Assembly: GCA_001600415.1 (NCBI GenBank)
Contig: BCJX01000013.1
Coordinates: 62,001-126,000, forward strand
Source: Pascua guehoae
Taxonomy: Eukaryota; Basidiomycota; Tremellomycetes; Trichosporonales; Trichosporonaceae
Reading direction: 5' to 3'
Length of the DNA stretch: 64,000 bases
Both the position numbers and the translations under genes were made by a program. Each line of letters starts with the position of its first letter. The stretch's first letter is position 1. Below are positions 22,537 to 32,506 of this stretch, one piece after another. Under the pieces are notes generated by a model, which saw only the letters and a program-made list of their open reading frames with translations, did no database searches and was not told the origin of the DNA.

Positions 22537-23631
22537 ATGAGTCCACGCATCGAACAATACCGCGCGTTCAAGAGCGACGTCGCCGACAAGCTGGGGCTGG
22601 GCAAGAGCCCGCCCACGTCGGGTGGATGGGCGGGCAAGCGCATGTCGTTCAACCTGGGCGGGAAACGCCCCGACCCCCCAACGCCGTCGTCGTTGACACC
22701 GACCCCATCCGCCGCTGCCACTGGAAGCACGGCGCCGGTCGCGCGGGCGGTGCCCTCGGACACGTCGCTATCGAGTGCGAGCTCGAATGGGAACGCGGTC
22801 GCTGACGTGTCGGCGTTGAGTTTGGGCAACAGCAAGGCACGCGACGACGCCCCGCCCCCCGCAGTCGCGGTGGCGCCACCATTTGGGATAGACATCGACT
22901 CTGTGCAGATGATCCCGCCGCTCGACGCGGGCCCGCCGACGCCCGACGACTGCTCGGGCGTGCCGTCACCCGCGCCGATTATTCTCGGCGACCAGGTCCC
23001 GCTCGAGATGCTGCGCGACTATGACACGGTATTTCTCATCGACGATTCAGACTCGATGAAGGGCCAGCGGTGGGAGGAGGCCATGACGGCCGTCATGGGT
23101 GTGGTGGGGTATGCGATCCAGCACGACCCGGACGGGATTGATGTCTACTTCTTCAACGACTCGAAAAAGGGCGAGGGGCTGTGCAAGCCGCGCGACGTCG
23201 ACCAGCTCTTTCACGATATCACACCCTCGGGACCGTCCCCTGCCGGGCAGCGCATCCGCGACATTCTCGGAGGATACATGGAGCGCCTCGAACGCGCCCT
23301 CGCCAACAGCACCGTGTGGGAGGTGCCCCCGCTCAACCTCATTGTCATCTCGGACGGCGTGCCGTCCGATGACCCCGAGAGCGTCCTCGTCGAATTCGCG
23401 CGCAAGCTCGACAAGCTCGATTTCCCCCTCAGCCAGGTCGGCGTCCAAATGTTCCAGGTCGGCAACGACCCCGCCGCCACGTGCGCGCTCCAAAAGCTCG
23501 ACAATGAGCTCACGGCCAAGCACGGCATTCGCGACATGGTCGACACGGTCACGTACCAGGGCGAAATGACGGCAGAGTTTATCGTAAAGACTCTGCTTGG
23601 CGGCATCAACCGCCGCCTCGACCTCAAGTAG
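22537..23631 (+). CDS. von Willebrand factor A domain protein, intronless
   Basis: 364-residue intracellular protein. Residues 1 to about 145 are a low-complexity Pro/Ser/Ala/Thr region, then a vWA domain to the C terminus. The MIDAS metal site DxSxS is intact (D169, S171, S173 in FLIDDSDSMKG), followed by the strand-helix pattern GIDVYFFNDSKKG, LNLIVISDGVPSDDPESV (the later MIDAS Asp) and VGVQMFQVGNDPAA. The frame is open upstream to 22276, but 22537 is taken as the start because it follows the TATA box at a sensible distance and the upstream part is simple GCC repeat coding for Ala. Basidiomycete proteins of this architecture are common and uncharacterised; ligand binding or a role in protein complexes is only inferred. 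Confidence 0.88.
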   Translation: MSPRIEQYRAFKSDVADKLGLGKSPPTSGGWAGKRMSFNLGGKRPDPPTPSSLTPTPSAAATGSTAPVARAVPSDTSLSSASSNGNAVADVSALSLGNSKARDDAPPPAVAVAPPFGIDIDSVQMIPPLDAGPPTPDDCSGVPSPAPIILGDQVPLEMLRDYDTVFLIDDSDSMKGQRWEEAMTAVMGVVGYAIQHDPDGIDVYFFNDSKKGEGLCKPRDVDQLFHDITPSGPSPAGQRIRDILGGYMERLERALANSTVWEVPPLNLIVISDGVPSDDPESVLVEFARKLDKLDFPLSQVGVQMFQVGNDPAATCALQKLDNELTAKHGIRDMVDTVTYQGEMTAEFIVKTLLGGINRRLDLK

Positions 23632-23962
23632 GGCGTTGACACCAAGGACTGGACTGGTTGGTTGTATGGCTCTCAACAGGTGTACAGTATGTACTGCTCG
23701 ATGCAATGTTTGTTTCTCTGGAACCGGGGAGCGCAGGCACAAGCGTTTCGATACCACCCATTGCCATGTTTACTGATCACTGATCACAGAGCTGCCGAGC
23801 TGCCACAGACGCCACACAATGTCGCTCAAGCACGGTGTCACCCAACCAGGGTGCTCATCACTCAGGCAGGGTGTCACCCAGCCTGCAGGGTGTCACTCGG
23901 CACTCGCCTCTGATTGACAGACAGCCGTTTGCCAAGTGTGTCGACTTTGCCTTGTGTATTTA

Positions 23963-24119
23963 CAGTGGCCGTCGGAAAGGTTGCGACGGCCTCCAGCGCG
24001 GCCTCGGGTATGCTTGACCCAAAGCATCGGATCGTTTGCCTTGCAATATGCCACAAGTCCCATGGGACGATGGGCGTGGCCCAATGCATTCGAAGTCGCA
24101 ACCTTTCTGACGGCCACTG
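23963..24119. mobile_element. Small element with 25-bp terminal inverted repeats (MITE-like)
   Basis: Left end CAGTGGCCGTCGGAAAGG... at 23963-23987 matches the reverse complement of the right end 24095-24119 with a single mismatch (24 of 25). The core is about 107 bp with no coding capacity. No clear target-site duplication was found next to the ends, so a long hairpin of other origin is possible. Confidence 0.5.
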
Positions 24120-24295
24120 AAGCTGTTTCACGTACCGATGGGCTCTGCACGGTCGCTCCACCCAACCCTCGCTGGCGCTGGCATCAGCGTCGGTGAGGTT
24201 ATCAAGATCATGTGCATCAGAATGCTGCCCTTGGTGATGGGCGCGGGCGGTCTTGGGCGTTCTACTCACCCACCCGCGGGCAGCCCTCGCCATGT

Positions 24296-24410
24296 ACAGC
24301 ACGTCGTCCAACGCGTCGTCACAGCACGTCGTTACAGCACGTCGTCACAGCACGTCGTCACAGCACGTCGTCACAGCACGTCGTCACAGCACATCACAGG
24401 ACGTCGTTAC
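24296..24410 (+). repeat. 13-bp tandem repeat array
   Basis: About seven near-identical copies of ACAGCACGTCGTC, ending in degenerate copies, 50 bp beyond the stop codon of the N-acetyltransferase gene. Confidence 0.9.
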
Positions 24411-24458
24411 GCCAGGTCTACTGTACAGTATATCGCCTCACATCGCCGCGCGCTCGCG

Positions 24459-25409
24459 TCAACAGCCCTCACCCCCCCTTGGCTTTGCCTGCAGCCTGGC
24501 CCACACGGCGTCCGCGTCAAACTCGACCCCAAACTCATCCCGAAGACACGCCTGCAGCTCCCCCGCGCTTTCCAGCCTGTACGACTCTTTGCGCGCACCC
24601 CCGTCCCCGCCCTCGCCCCCGCCAAACCGGCGATACGTCACGGTATCATTATACACCATCCGATGCCCCTCGGCGTCAAAGCGCCCCAGGACGAGGTCGT
24701 TGACAAAGCGCGCCCCGGCATGCGTCGACGAGTACCAGTTTGCAATCACATAGTCGAGGTCGGCGGCGGCATGCGTCGGCGAAAAGCGGTACACGGGCGC
24801 CCAACCGCTGGCGGTGTTGAACTCGAGGCGGTAGTCGGGGTCGCGCGCGCCGCCGTTGGGGGGCAGGGAGACGAGGCGGAACGTGCCCCCGCGCATGGGC
24901 TGGGGGGTGCCGAGGGCGCGCGCGTCGCCGCGGAGAGGCAGGTCCTGCGCGACGGCGCCAAACCCCACGTCGACAAAGTAGGGCACCTCCGACCCGGCCT
25001 CCGACCCCGTCTCCCCCTCCAAGTCGACACGGAGCACCATGTGCGTCAGCCCCGGCGCCGGCAGCGACGCGGGGCGCATATACTCCACGCGCGCGATGAG
25101 CGGCACGACCGCAAACCCCACACTGTTCAGGACGGCACGGAGCAGCCCGTTCTGCTCAAAGCAGTATCCCCCCCTGCGGCGCAGGACAAACTTGTCCACG
25201 AGGGCCGGGACGTCGAGCTCGACCGCCCCGCCCGTGTAGGGCGTGAGGTTTTCAAACGGGAACGCGCGCAGGTGCAGCGTCTGCAGCGCCGAGAGCGTCG
25301 CGAGGTCGGGGGTGAGGGCGCCGGCGTACCCGATGCGCGCGAGGTAGGCGGCCAGCTGGGCGGCGTCGAGGCGCGGCTCGGGTGGCGAGGTCGAGGTCGG
25401 GATGGTCAT
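24459..25409 (-). CDS. Arylamine N-acetyltransferase, intronless
   Basis: Cytosolic acetyl-CoA dependent N-acetylation of arylamines, hydrazines or arylhydroxylamines; in fungi such enzymes detoxify plant or microbial amines. 316 residues, longer than the bacterial ~280 but within the fungal range. The Cys-His-Asp triad is complete: Cys83 in RRGGYCFE, His123 in GLTHMVL, Asp147 in FVDVGFG. N-terminal LDAAQLAAYLARIGY and FPFENLTPY also match the family. Start ATG at 25409. No introns. A tandem repeat follows its 3' end, and an E-box lies 210 bp upstream. Confidence 0.93.
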   Translation of the reverse strand: MTIPTSTSPPEPRLDAAQLAAYLARIGYAGALTPDLATLSALQTLHLRAFPFENLTPYTGGAVELDVPALVDKFVLRRRGGYCFEQNGLLRAVLNSVGFAVVPLIARVEYMRPASLPAPGLTHMVLRVDLEGETGSEAGSEVPYFVDVGFGAVAQDLPLRGDARALGTPQPMRGGTFRLVSLPPNGGARDPDYRLEFNTASGWAPVYRFSPTHAAADLDYVIANWYSSTHAGARFVNDLVLGRFDAEGHRMVYNDTVTYRRFGGGEGGDGGARKESYRLESAGELQACLRDEFGVEFDADAVWARLQAKPRGGEGC

Positions 25410-26435
25410 TGTGGGCGTGATGGGGCAGAGCCCCCGGTACCCGTCGCGAATTATGTGTCAAGGCTGTAGGTAGTACATGGCGTCGAGGATGGCGGTTGCG
25501 AAATGTTCGACTCGGCTGTCTGGCCTCATGGCTCGGTCGCGATCGGTTGCAGACTCGCCGATGCGCGTCTCGTTACGAGCTCGGCGATCGGCGACCGAAG
25601 CCGACAGTGGGAAGGATCACGTGACAGTGTGCAACACGAAACATGCGACAAAGGGAGGTGCTCTAGTTGCTCGTCGGTGTGGGATCTCTGCTAGCGCTGC
25701 ATTGATCGACGACACACATGGGTTCTTTATATCGGAGCATCCCCCTGGCCCCCCAGAGTATCCTGCTGCGACGCTGCGCGTGTTCGCACCATCAAGCTTG
25801 TTGGAAGTTGTTGTAGGGACGCGAGCCTCGCACGCACTGCGTATGCCGTACGCGCCGTCGCAACACGCTCGAGCCGCAGCGTGCTCTCTACATATGCTCG
25901 GGCGCGCATCCTCTACCTACAATGGCCCGCAGACAGGTAGCATGGTAGCAACATGGTTCCAGGGGGAGACGGGCATATTTGACCAAAACCTCAGCTGTAT
26001 GCCTTCATCCCGCGTGGTGTCATGTACGGTACGTTGCTACATTTATGGGGCCCGCTGTGTGCATCACTCTATAGCTCACTAGGTACAGCAAAAGTAAGAC
26101 TGGATTCCGCAGTCTGATGGTTCTTGAACACTGCACGCGTGCGCGACAACACACATGCTCTCGTTACAGATGTGACTCCTGTAAGGCACCTCTAGACCGC
26201 CCCACGAACAATCCTCGAAACCTCGAGTACTTTGCTTCTGCCCTTGCGTTCGACACATACTTGTACTCGGTCGCCCAGATCCAACCCCCTCAATCCTGTG
26301 CAAAGACACGGGATGCAGAATGCTCATACCCTTCATCACAGACACTACTTTACGCTCCTCTCCAGCATTCAAAGCATGTTCAGCCCCCCCGCCCCACGAG
26401 CCACGTTCAATACATCACGCAGTCCACGGACGCGG
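25410..26435. other. Intergenic, no supported gene
   Basis: Promoter side of the N-acetyltransferase and 3' flank of the next minus-strand gene. ORFs here are short, overlapping and unlike any family. Confidence 0.5.
25617..25624. promoter_or_regulatory. E-box TCACGTGA upstream of N-acetyltransferase
   Basis: Palindromic TCACGTGA, 208 bp upstream of the ATG, a site type bound by fungal bHLH factors (Cbf1/Pho4 class). Confidence 0.4.
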
Positions 26436-27949
26436 CTATGCGGAAAAGACGCGAGGGCGGTCGCTCGGGTCCAATCCCAGGGCAGCGTAGACCTCGTCCT
26501 GGCCGCAGCCGCACCCGCTGTGGTCTGTAATGCAGTCGCGGTGCGCCCAGCCCGACTTGTCCTGGGCAGACTCCTGGATGAGGCGTGAGAGAATCTCCTT
26601 GTTTTTCCCAATCAGATGTGCGGCGGGCGGGGCTGCTGCCCGTAGGAGTTGGGCGTACATCTCGCCCGCAACTGAGCGTATTAGGGATTGTTTCCCTGTA
26701 AATCACTCACTCTTGTACGCCTTGCCGAGCGGGGTGCGGGGTGCAAAACGCATGTCGATAACGATGGAGGCGCTCAAGTCTGCGAAGATCATTGCTTCGT
26801 CTTTGGCGGCGTCATCTTTGGCGGTATGCGCCAGTTTACATGTGGTCATGGCGAGGTTGCACCAGAGGTCTGCTTGGCTGGGGGTGTCAGTGCCCCTCAC
26901 AGACTCCCAGGGAGGTAGAGGGACGACAAGACAATACATCACAGTGTCACGCCACACACTGTAGTTTAAGACTGTACTGTTGTACACGAGAGCTCAGGCT
27001 AGGCCAAGCGAGTGAATGGATTGCACAACTTGGTCCACTTACAGCTGCGCAATGCCGAGTTCGTACGCCTCGTCAGCCGAGAACAGCAGCGGAGTGGCCG
27101 ACCACGGGTGCCTGGCGTCAGCTCCACAGTGGGTGTAAGAACTCACAGATCCAGGAGGCAATACCAATACTTTTCTATCGCCGTGATGAGGTCGGAAGGA
27201 TTGCCAGTCTCAAAGAGCCTAATGTGAGAACAGGATTGCAAAGGGCGAGTCGGCTTTGGGACGCGAGAGCGGGCTCACTGGTTTGCCTCCGTCTTGCTGC
27301 GCTCGAGACGGGCAACCAGCTCGGGCAGCGGCTCGACCTCGCCTCTAGCCTTGCGCGGACTCAGAACCGAAGCGACAGTAGGGAGGTGAGCTGCGTCGGG
27401 GTGCCAGTCAATAAGAAAGTCGCGCAGTAGGTTCAGAGAGAGTAGGTTGACGGTGAGGCCACCCAGTTCAAAGAGGGGAACGCCGGTGAGGAGGACGGTT
27501 GTGTCAAAGGTGAGACCATGTTGCCCGTTCAGGCTGGGGTCAGTGGCGAACACTGAAAGAGGGAGGAGTACAGACGTGTCCATGGAACACGTGTCCTGGT
27601 GCAAGACCATGTCTAGGACAAGCTGGCAGGCCCATTGTACCAGTGTCAGAACACGTATGTGCACTCACTCATTAAGCTCGTCATTGATCGTGTCCCATAG
27701 AAATTGCAGCATCCCCGCGTCCATGAAGACGGGAAACAGATCCCACAGGTCTGCGTTGAGACTCTTGTCTGTCTGGAGGTAGTGTGCGGGTGTGACCTCG
27801 ACTGCACGGTCGATGGGGAGGTTGCCACCCGCCGTCCACGGGATGCAATCGGTGCGGGGGTCGCGGATTCCTGGCAGAGGTGGGGCTCTGGCCGGGAGGT
27901 GGGCATAGAGCGCCTCACCGTCAGACGGCATACCACCCAGAGACGACAT
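26436..27949 (-). CDS. Unrecognised helical protein (multi-exon)
   Basis: Not recognised. Start ATG 27949 (MSSLGGMPSDGEALYAHLP), stop TAG 26438-26436; about six exons, roughly 400 residues. Confident pieces in order are WDLFPVFMDAGMLQFLWD, VLLTGVPLFELGGLTVNLL, the segment with HPWSATPLLFSADEAYELG, LQADLWCNLAMTTCKL, AMIFADLSASIVIDMRF, GKAYKIAGEMYAQLL (made by an intron removed from 26709 onward) and a C-terminal Cys/His-rich stretch WAHRDCITDHSGCGCG. The alternating Ala-rich helices around ADLWCNLA and GKAYKIAGEMY look TPR-like, and the tail could bind metal. An out-of-frame longer start (28171) exists but runs through a GA repeat and is unlikely. Borders of the middle exons are uncertain. Confidence 0.65.
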
Positions 27950-27985
27950 AGCGGGCGGTAAAGGGTGAGAGCAAGTGATGGAATA

Positions 27986-27987
<2 letters not shown>

Positions 27988-28012
<25 letters not shown>
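27988..28012. repeat. (GA)n microsatellite
   Basis: About 12 GA units in the presumed 5' leader of the minus-strand gene starting at 27949. Confidence 0.9.
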
Positions 28013-28018
<6 letters not shown>

Positions 28019-28161
28019 GGCAAGTGAGAATGATGTGGTGAGTGCGAGGACGTTATTGCAAACGGTGGAGGCTTGTGGTGGCTGAGAGTTGGGAATCCGG
28101 CGTACACACTTGACCGTGCACCGTGTGCAGTGCAGTGGATGGCTTGGGCCCCTCCACAGTC

Positions 28162-28167
28162 TATAAA
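28162..28167 (+). promoter_or_regulatory. TATA box without an assigned gene
   Basis: TATAAA 81 bp before an ATG (28243) that is followed by a strong splice donor. No recognisable protein results from any acceptor I tried. Confidence 0.35.
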
Positions 28168-29527
28168 GCACCGCTTGTCACTGTCCAACCCATCACTCAC
28201 CTTCGTGCTGTACAACACTGACTCGAAACCGGCTCATCAACAATGCAGGTAGGCAGGTGATCGAGCCTTTGTGGGCTCACATGCGCACACGGACGTGACT
28301 GACATATGGAGCGGTTGATGACCCCTCCATGCATTGTACTCGTGCATTGATTGTGAACACTTCAACAGCGCCTAACCAGACATCTCAGCAGTGGGCTAGG
28401 TCATGCGAGGACAGGCGTGCACAGCTATCAATCGGGCTATCTGTCACTGTCGCCACCAGCACTTCACCTGTCCTCTTCCCATGTTTACCATACACAGGCG
28501 ATGCAAACTCCTCCTCACTGAACATCACTCGTCCATGCCCCATTGCATGCCCAGTCTCGTTGTCAGGTCTAGCAACGAGAACACAACAAGAGCCATATCG
28601 CAGCGGTCCCCCCTCTGGCTGTAGATGAAACGCGACGTCACAGGCTCGTCAGATAAGATAGCCACCGAGATGGCCGAGTCTCAGGGCACGACACCCCATA
28701 ACGTCCGGATCCAAAACTTGTGCCGCATTTACGAGCATGCTATCCATGGTGCTGTCAAAAGTCGCCATCGGATGTTATTACGTGATACAGATAACGCCCT
28801 GCCTCTACGCCTCTGCTGGGCACCCTACGGTGATGGTAGGCTGGTCCAAGGACGCTCTCAGACCTCATCCTTGCACATAAGAGTGACCACGGCCCCCTTC
28901 CACCACAGTGGCGTCATTGCCCAGGAATATAAATCAATGTGGGCAGATGGGGGACAGTTGCCCATCATCCTTGCCAACATACACCCGCTCTGCCGTTCCA
29001 CACCCGAGCGTGCCACGCCAGGTGGGTGCCACTCTCGCCGCCGTGCATGTGGATTTCCTGCGCCTCGTCGACTCTCTTGCCAACGTCCGTCTGTGGCCGG
29101 ATGGAACGGCCCGGTTTGCCGCCCGCCCTTTGCCGCCCGCCCACCATTCTTCCCAGGGCCCACCACGTCGCGAAAATTCCACGAACCATCAATCACTTCG
29201 CCACGTGCTCTCCTCTCCATCACACAGCACCCCATCCTCACTGCGGGCCCCGTTGAACTTCCATGCGGGGTCCGTCAGACTTGTCCCCGCATATCCCTCC
29301 TCACAAGATGCCCATTCTCTCCATTTCCACTGCTATCGTTACTGCGCCCGGCTGTAGCTAGGCTGTTTATTACCTGCCTCGTTATCCACACCCCTACTGC
29401 AGCGGTTCAGGATGAAACAGACAAGCCGCCCCCGAGTACCCGCACAACCGCTCCTCTAACGTTTACTTATATCAAGCTCAATATGGTACCATGGGACCCC
29501 ATATTCTCCGCTTGGCGCTAACCCACA

Positions 29528-31617
29528 ATGACGCTCTCTCCTAAGCTTTACACACTGCTATGTGGCTGCTTCGCGGCGTAAGTGCCGTCATGAGGATAGG
29601 TTCAGCGCTAACTTGCAGCCTCGGGTCCATGCTCTTTGGCTATGGTATGTCCTGACTGCGTGGTGATCATGCCCAAGCGACAATGGCTCACAATCAGACC
29701 TCGGCGTCATTGCTTCCGTCTTGCCCGCACCCGACTTTCTCAACACGACCGACCTCAACGACCCCGATGGTACGGACAGCGTCAAGCAAAACTATATCGG
29801 CTTTGTCACATCTTCCATGCTCCTCGGAGCGTTCGTGGGGTGCATTCCGGCTGCCCTCATGGCGGACAGGTTCAGCCGCCGCATTGCGAGTACGTATCCT
29901 GTGTCACCAGACAAGACACCTCCTAACTCGCAGTTACGGTCGCGGCTGTTGTCTTCATTGTGGGCGGGACGCTGCAAACGGCCGCACAAGACAAGGGGAT
30001 GATGATTGCGGGTCGTATCTTGGCAGGATTGTGGGTACACGTGTCGTTGCCAGGCTAACAGACCCAGCTCGATTGGCATGATGGCGCTGCTGGTGCCCCT
30101 TTACCAGTCTGAAATTTGTAAGTTGTCGCTACTCGGGTGGCCAAGCTCACTCCCAGCCCTCCCCTCCAACCGCGGCCGCCTCACTACGCTCCAGCAGTTC
30201 TTCCTCGGCATTGGCGCCTTTCTCGCCGGCTGGATCGGCTACGGCTGCACCAAGAACCACCTGGGCACTCCCATGCAGTGGCGTCTTCCCGTAAGCACTC
30301 CCAAGCAGTGTATACATTCTGACACACCCAGCTCGCGTTTCAGATGGTGCCGGCCGTACCGCTCCTGTTCATTACGCTCGTCCTCCCCGAGTCACCACGC
30401 TGGCTCATGATCCACGGACGCGAGGCCGAGGCACTCCACGTCCTCGCCAAGCTTCATGCGCGCGGCGACGAAAGCGACCCCCTGGTGCAGGGCGAGTTCA
30501 ACGAGATGCGCCTCAAGGTCGTAGAGGAGGCCGGTGTGACGAGCGGGTGGGGCGAGGTGAGCTAAACCGAGTCGTTCAGGCCCTAACCCTCAGATCTTTG
30601 GCAACAAGGAAAACCTCCGCAAGGTCGCACTGGGCGTCGTTCTCCAGTTTTCAGTGCAGATGACCGGCGTGTCGTTCCTGCAGTACTATGCTCCGTACGT
30701 CGACCCTGCTGCAATTTCATCACTGACGCGTTTAGACGCATCTACGCCGCGGTTGGGTACTCGACCGAAACGACGCTCCTGCTCAACAGTCTCAACAGTG
30801 TCCTCGGTCTCTGTGCACAGTTTACAGTGTGCGCATGGGTCGACCGCGCGGGCCGCCGCTGGCCGCTCATCATCTGCAACACCATGAGCGGGTTCTACTT
30901 TATCTGGGTCATGTGGATCTCGGTCCAGTTTAACAACGGAGTCGGCACCCCGACCATGGGCCGCGCGTTTGTCGCCGTGTGCTGGCTCTGGAACCTCAAC
31001 TTTGCCCCCATCGGCTCGCTGTCCTGGGCCTAGTGAGTCGTCTCTTTAGCACGTTTATTGACCCCAGCCCCGTCGAGATTATGAACACGGCCATCCGCGC
31101 AAAGGGCACGGCACTCACGTCGATGAGGTACGTCAATCACCATGTCCGTGTACTCGACGAGGCTGACACTCCCATAGCTGCTGGATTGCAAACTTTATGA
31201 TCGGCCAAGTGTCCCCCGAGGCATTTGCCTCTGTCGGCTGGAAGGTGCGTACTGCCTTACCCCAGTGTACACTCCTGACCTCGTAGTACTACCTCCTCTT
31301 TGTCATCTGCAGCTTCACAAACGCGATCACCGTGTGGTCCTTTTTCCCCGAAACAAAGGGCCGCACACTCGAGGAAATGGACGCGTATTTCGCAAAGACA
31401 AACTGGTTTGTGCCCTTGGCAAAGGTCGAAAAGGTCTCGCGCGAAGAACGCGAGGCCGAACTTCGCAGGGGTGAGTCGGACATGAGACAGTGAGGGAGAA
31501 GCAACGAGCTAACGGTCAGGCGAGTACCCCGGCATGGGAGTCGACGTCCTCAAGGACGGCAAGGAGGATTCGGGCAACGAAAAGGGTGTCGACGCCGGAC
31601 ACTACGAGCACCAGTAG
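29528..31617 (+). CDS. MFS sugar porter (hexose-type transporter), 13 exons
   Basis: Plasma-membrane sugar uptake or sensing, sugar porter family of the major facilitator superfamily. Thirteen exons (29528-29577, 29619-29644, 29698-29889, 29934-30030, 30068-30117, 30157-30290, 30332-30556, 30594-30694, 30736-31032, 31068-31127, 31178-31244, 31287-31470, 31520-31617) encode 526 residues, every phase consistent. Family signatures are ALMADRFSRR (loop 2-3), GRILAGFSIGMM, PLYQSEI, PESPRWLM, VQMTGVSFLQYY (QxTGxxxxxYY-like), WVDRAGRR, SCWIANFMIGQ and PETKGRTLEEMD. Twelve transmembrane helices are evident. Substrate is not readable; hexose, disaccharide or polyol porters share these motifs. Most introns are only 37-55 nt. 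A tRNA-Glu gene and a Jen1-like permease follow. Confidence 0.93.
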
Positions 31618-31838
31618 CTCGTGGTGGTAGGGCATCTGGTGTCGGTGGGAGAATGAAAAGGGGTTGTTGCCGCTTGAGAGCGCTCAAAATGCCCGAGCAG
31701 TCTTGTAATTCACGGCGTAGGTGACCAGCAGTGACAATCATTGTGATGAATGGGATATGAAACCCGGGTGTGCTGAGTCTGTGTTTGATCGCCCGTGCCA
31801 CATGAGGCCCACAGCGGCCCACAGAGCGTTTTCTAAGC

Positions 31839-31843
31839 AAAAA
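31839..31843 (-). terminator. Pol III terminator of tRNA-Glu
   Basis: TTTTT on the minus strand three bases after the tRNA discriminator base. Confidence 0.8.
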
Positions 31844-31845
31844 GC

Positions 31846-31942
31846 TTCTCCGCCAGGGAGTCGAACCCTGCTCTATCGCGATCTTTCGATTGAAAGGCTC
31901 TCTCTTGAGAGGCGATTATACTAACCGATATACTAGCGAAGA
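31846..31942 (-). tRNA. tRNA-Glu (anticodon CTC) with 25-nt intron
   Basis: Minus-strand cloverleaf. Acceptor TCTTCGC (31942-31936) pairs with GCGGAGA (31853-31847), one T-G wobble, discriminator A at 31846. Anticodon stem ATCGC/GCGAT encloses loop CTCTCAC after removing a 25-nt intron (31905-31881). Anticodon CTC is at 31909-31907. T arm is CAGGG-TTCGACT-CCCTG. Mature length 72 nt. Five T follow on the minus strand. Confidence 0.93.
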
Positions 31943-32042
31943 TGCTGTTATTGGTAGCGAGCAGAGCCGAAGCGATGGCGGCCAGGATGTTAATGATGGC
32001 GAGGACGACTATTGAGACATGTTGTGCTCTTGGTGGGGTCAG

Positions 32043-32091
32043 GTCGCATGGTCGCATCGTTGCATCGTTGCGTCGTTGCATCGTTGCATGG
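32043..32091 (+). repeat. 8-bp tandem repeat (TCGTTGCA)n
   Basis: Roughly six copies, the central ones exact, between tRNA-Glu and the permease gene. Confidence 0.8.
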
Positions 32092-32506
32092 CTGGGTCAT
32101 CCGCCGTGAGAGAGACATCGCGTTACTTGTTCATGGCAGCTAAACTCCCCCAGGGCACTTGGTCTTCTGAAGTAGCCTACGCGCAGACTCACCCAACTGA
32201 GGACTGTAGCACACAATGGCCCTCGCAACGCTCATACAGGTACGTCTGGAAATATGGAGACTGCCACTTTGAGCTCGGTCTAATCGAAGTTGCGCATGAA
32301 GGCTTGGCAAGTGGACACATCGATGTTTCCTGCTTGCTGTATCCCACTGTCCTGCGCGCCCCCCTGTATACGCGTCGTGCCGGTAGCCTAACTGAATGTG
32401 GTAGTCTTTGGACACACCTGTACATTAATCCTACTGATAGCCGCTTCACTTCACGCGGGCAACTAAACTCTTTCAAAAGCCAACCACAGTGCATTACCGC
32501 CGCGAC

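Larger units (their letters stand above)
23632..24458. other. Intergenic between convergent genes, rich in repeats
   Basis: Holds three spaced copies of the palindrome-like GGGTGTCAC(CC) between about 23838 and 23898, a 158-bp element bounded by 25-bp inverted repeats, and a 13-bp tandem array (both listed separately). No gene supported. Confidence 0.6.
27950..29527. other. Intergenic with a possible small transcription unit
   Basis: Contains a (GA)n microsatellite at about 27988-28012 in the leader of the minus-strand gene, a TATA box at 28162 pointing right, and an ATG (28243) followed at once by a good splice donor (CAG/GTAGGC at 28249). A 298-codon open frame at 28625-29521 runs through the sugar-porter promoter and is judged non-coding. 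Confidence 0.5.
31618..32506. other. Intergenic holding tRNA-Glu and an 8-bp repeat
   Basis: Apart from the tRNA, about six copies of TCGTTGCA/TCGCATGG lie at 32043-32091 (GTCGCATCGTTGCATCGTTG...). No protein gene supported. Confidence 0.6.

Noticed and set aside
24138..25469. 443-codon open frame antisense to the N-acetyltransferase
   Set aside because: It mirrors a well-supported gene with complete catalytic triad; open antisense frames are common in GC-rich third-position coding DNA.
28625..29521. 298-codon plus-strand open frame
   Set aside because: Runs through the sugar-porter promoter and ends just before its ATG; composition rich in Pro/Arg/Ser as expected from non-coding GC-rich DNA.
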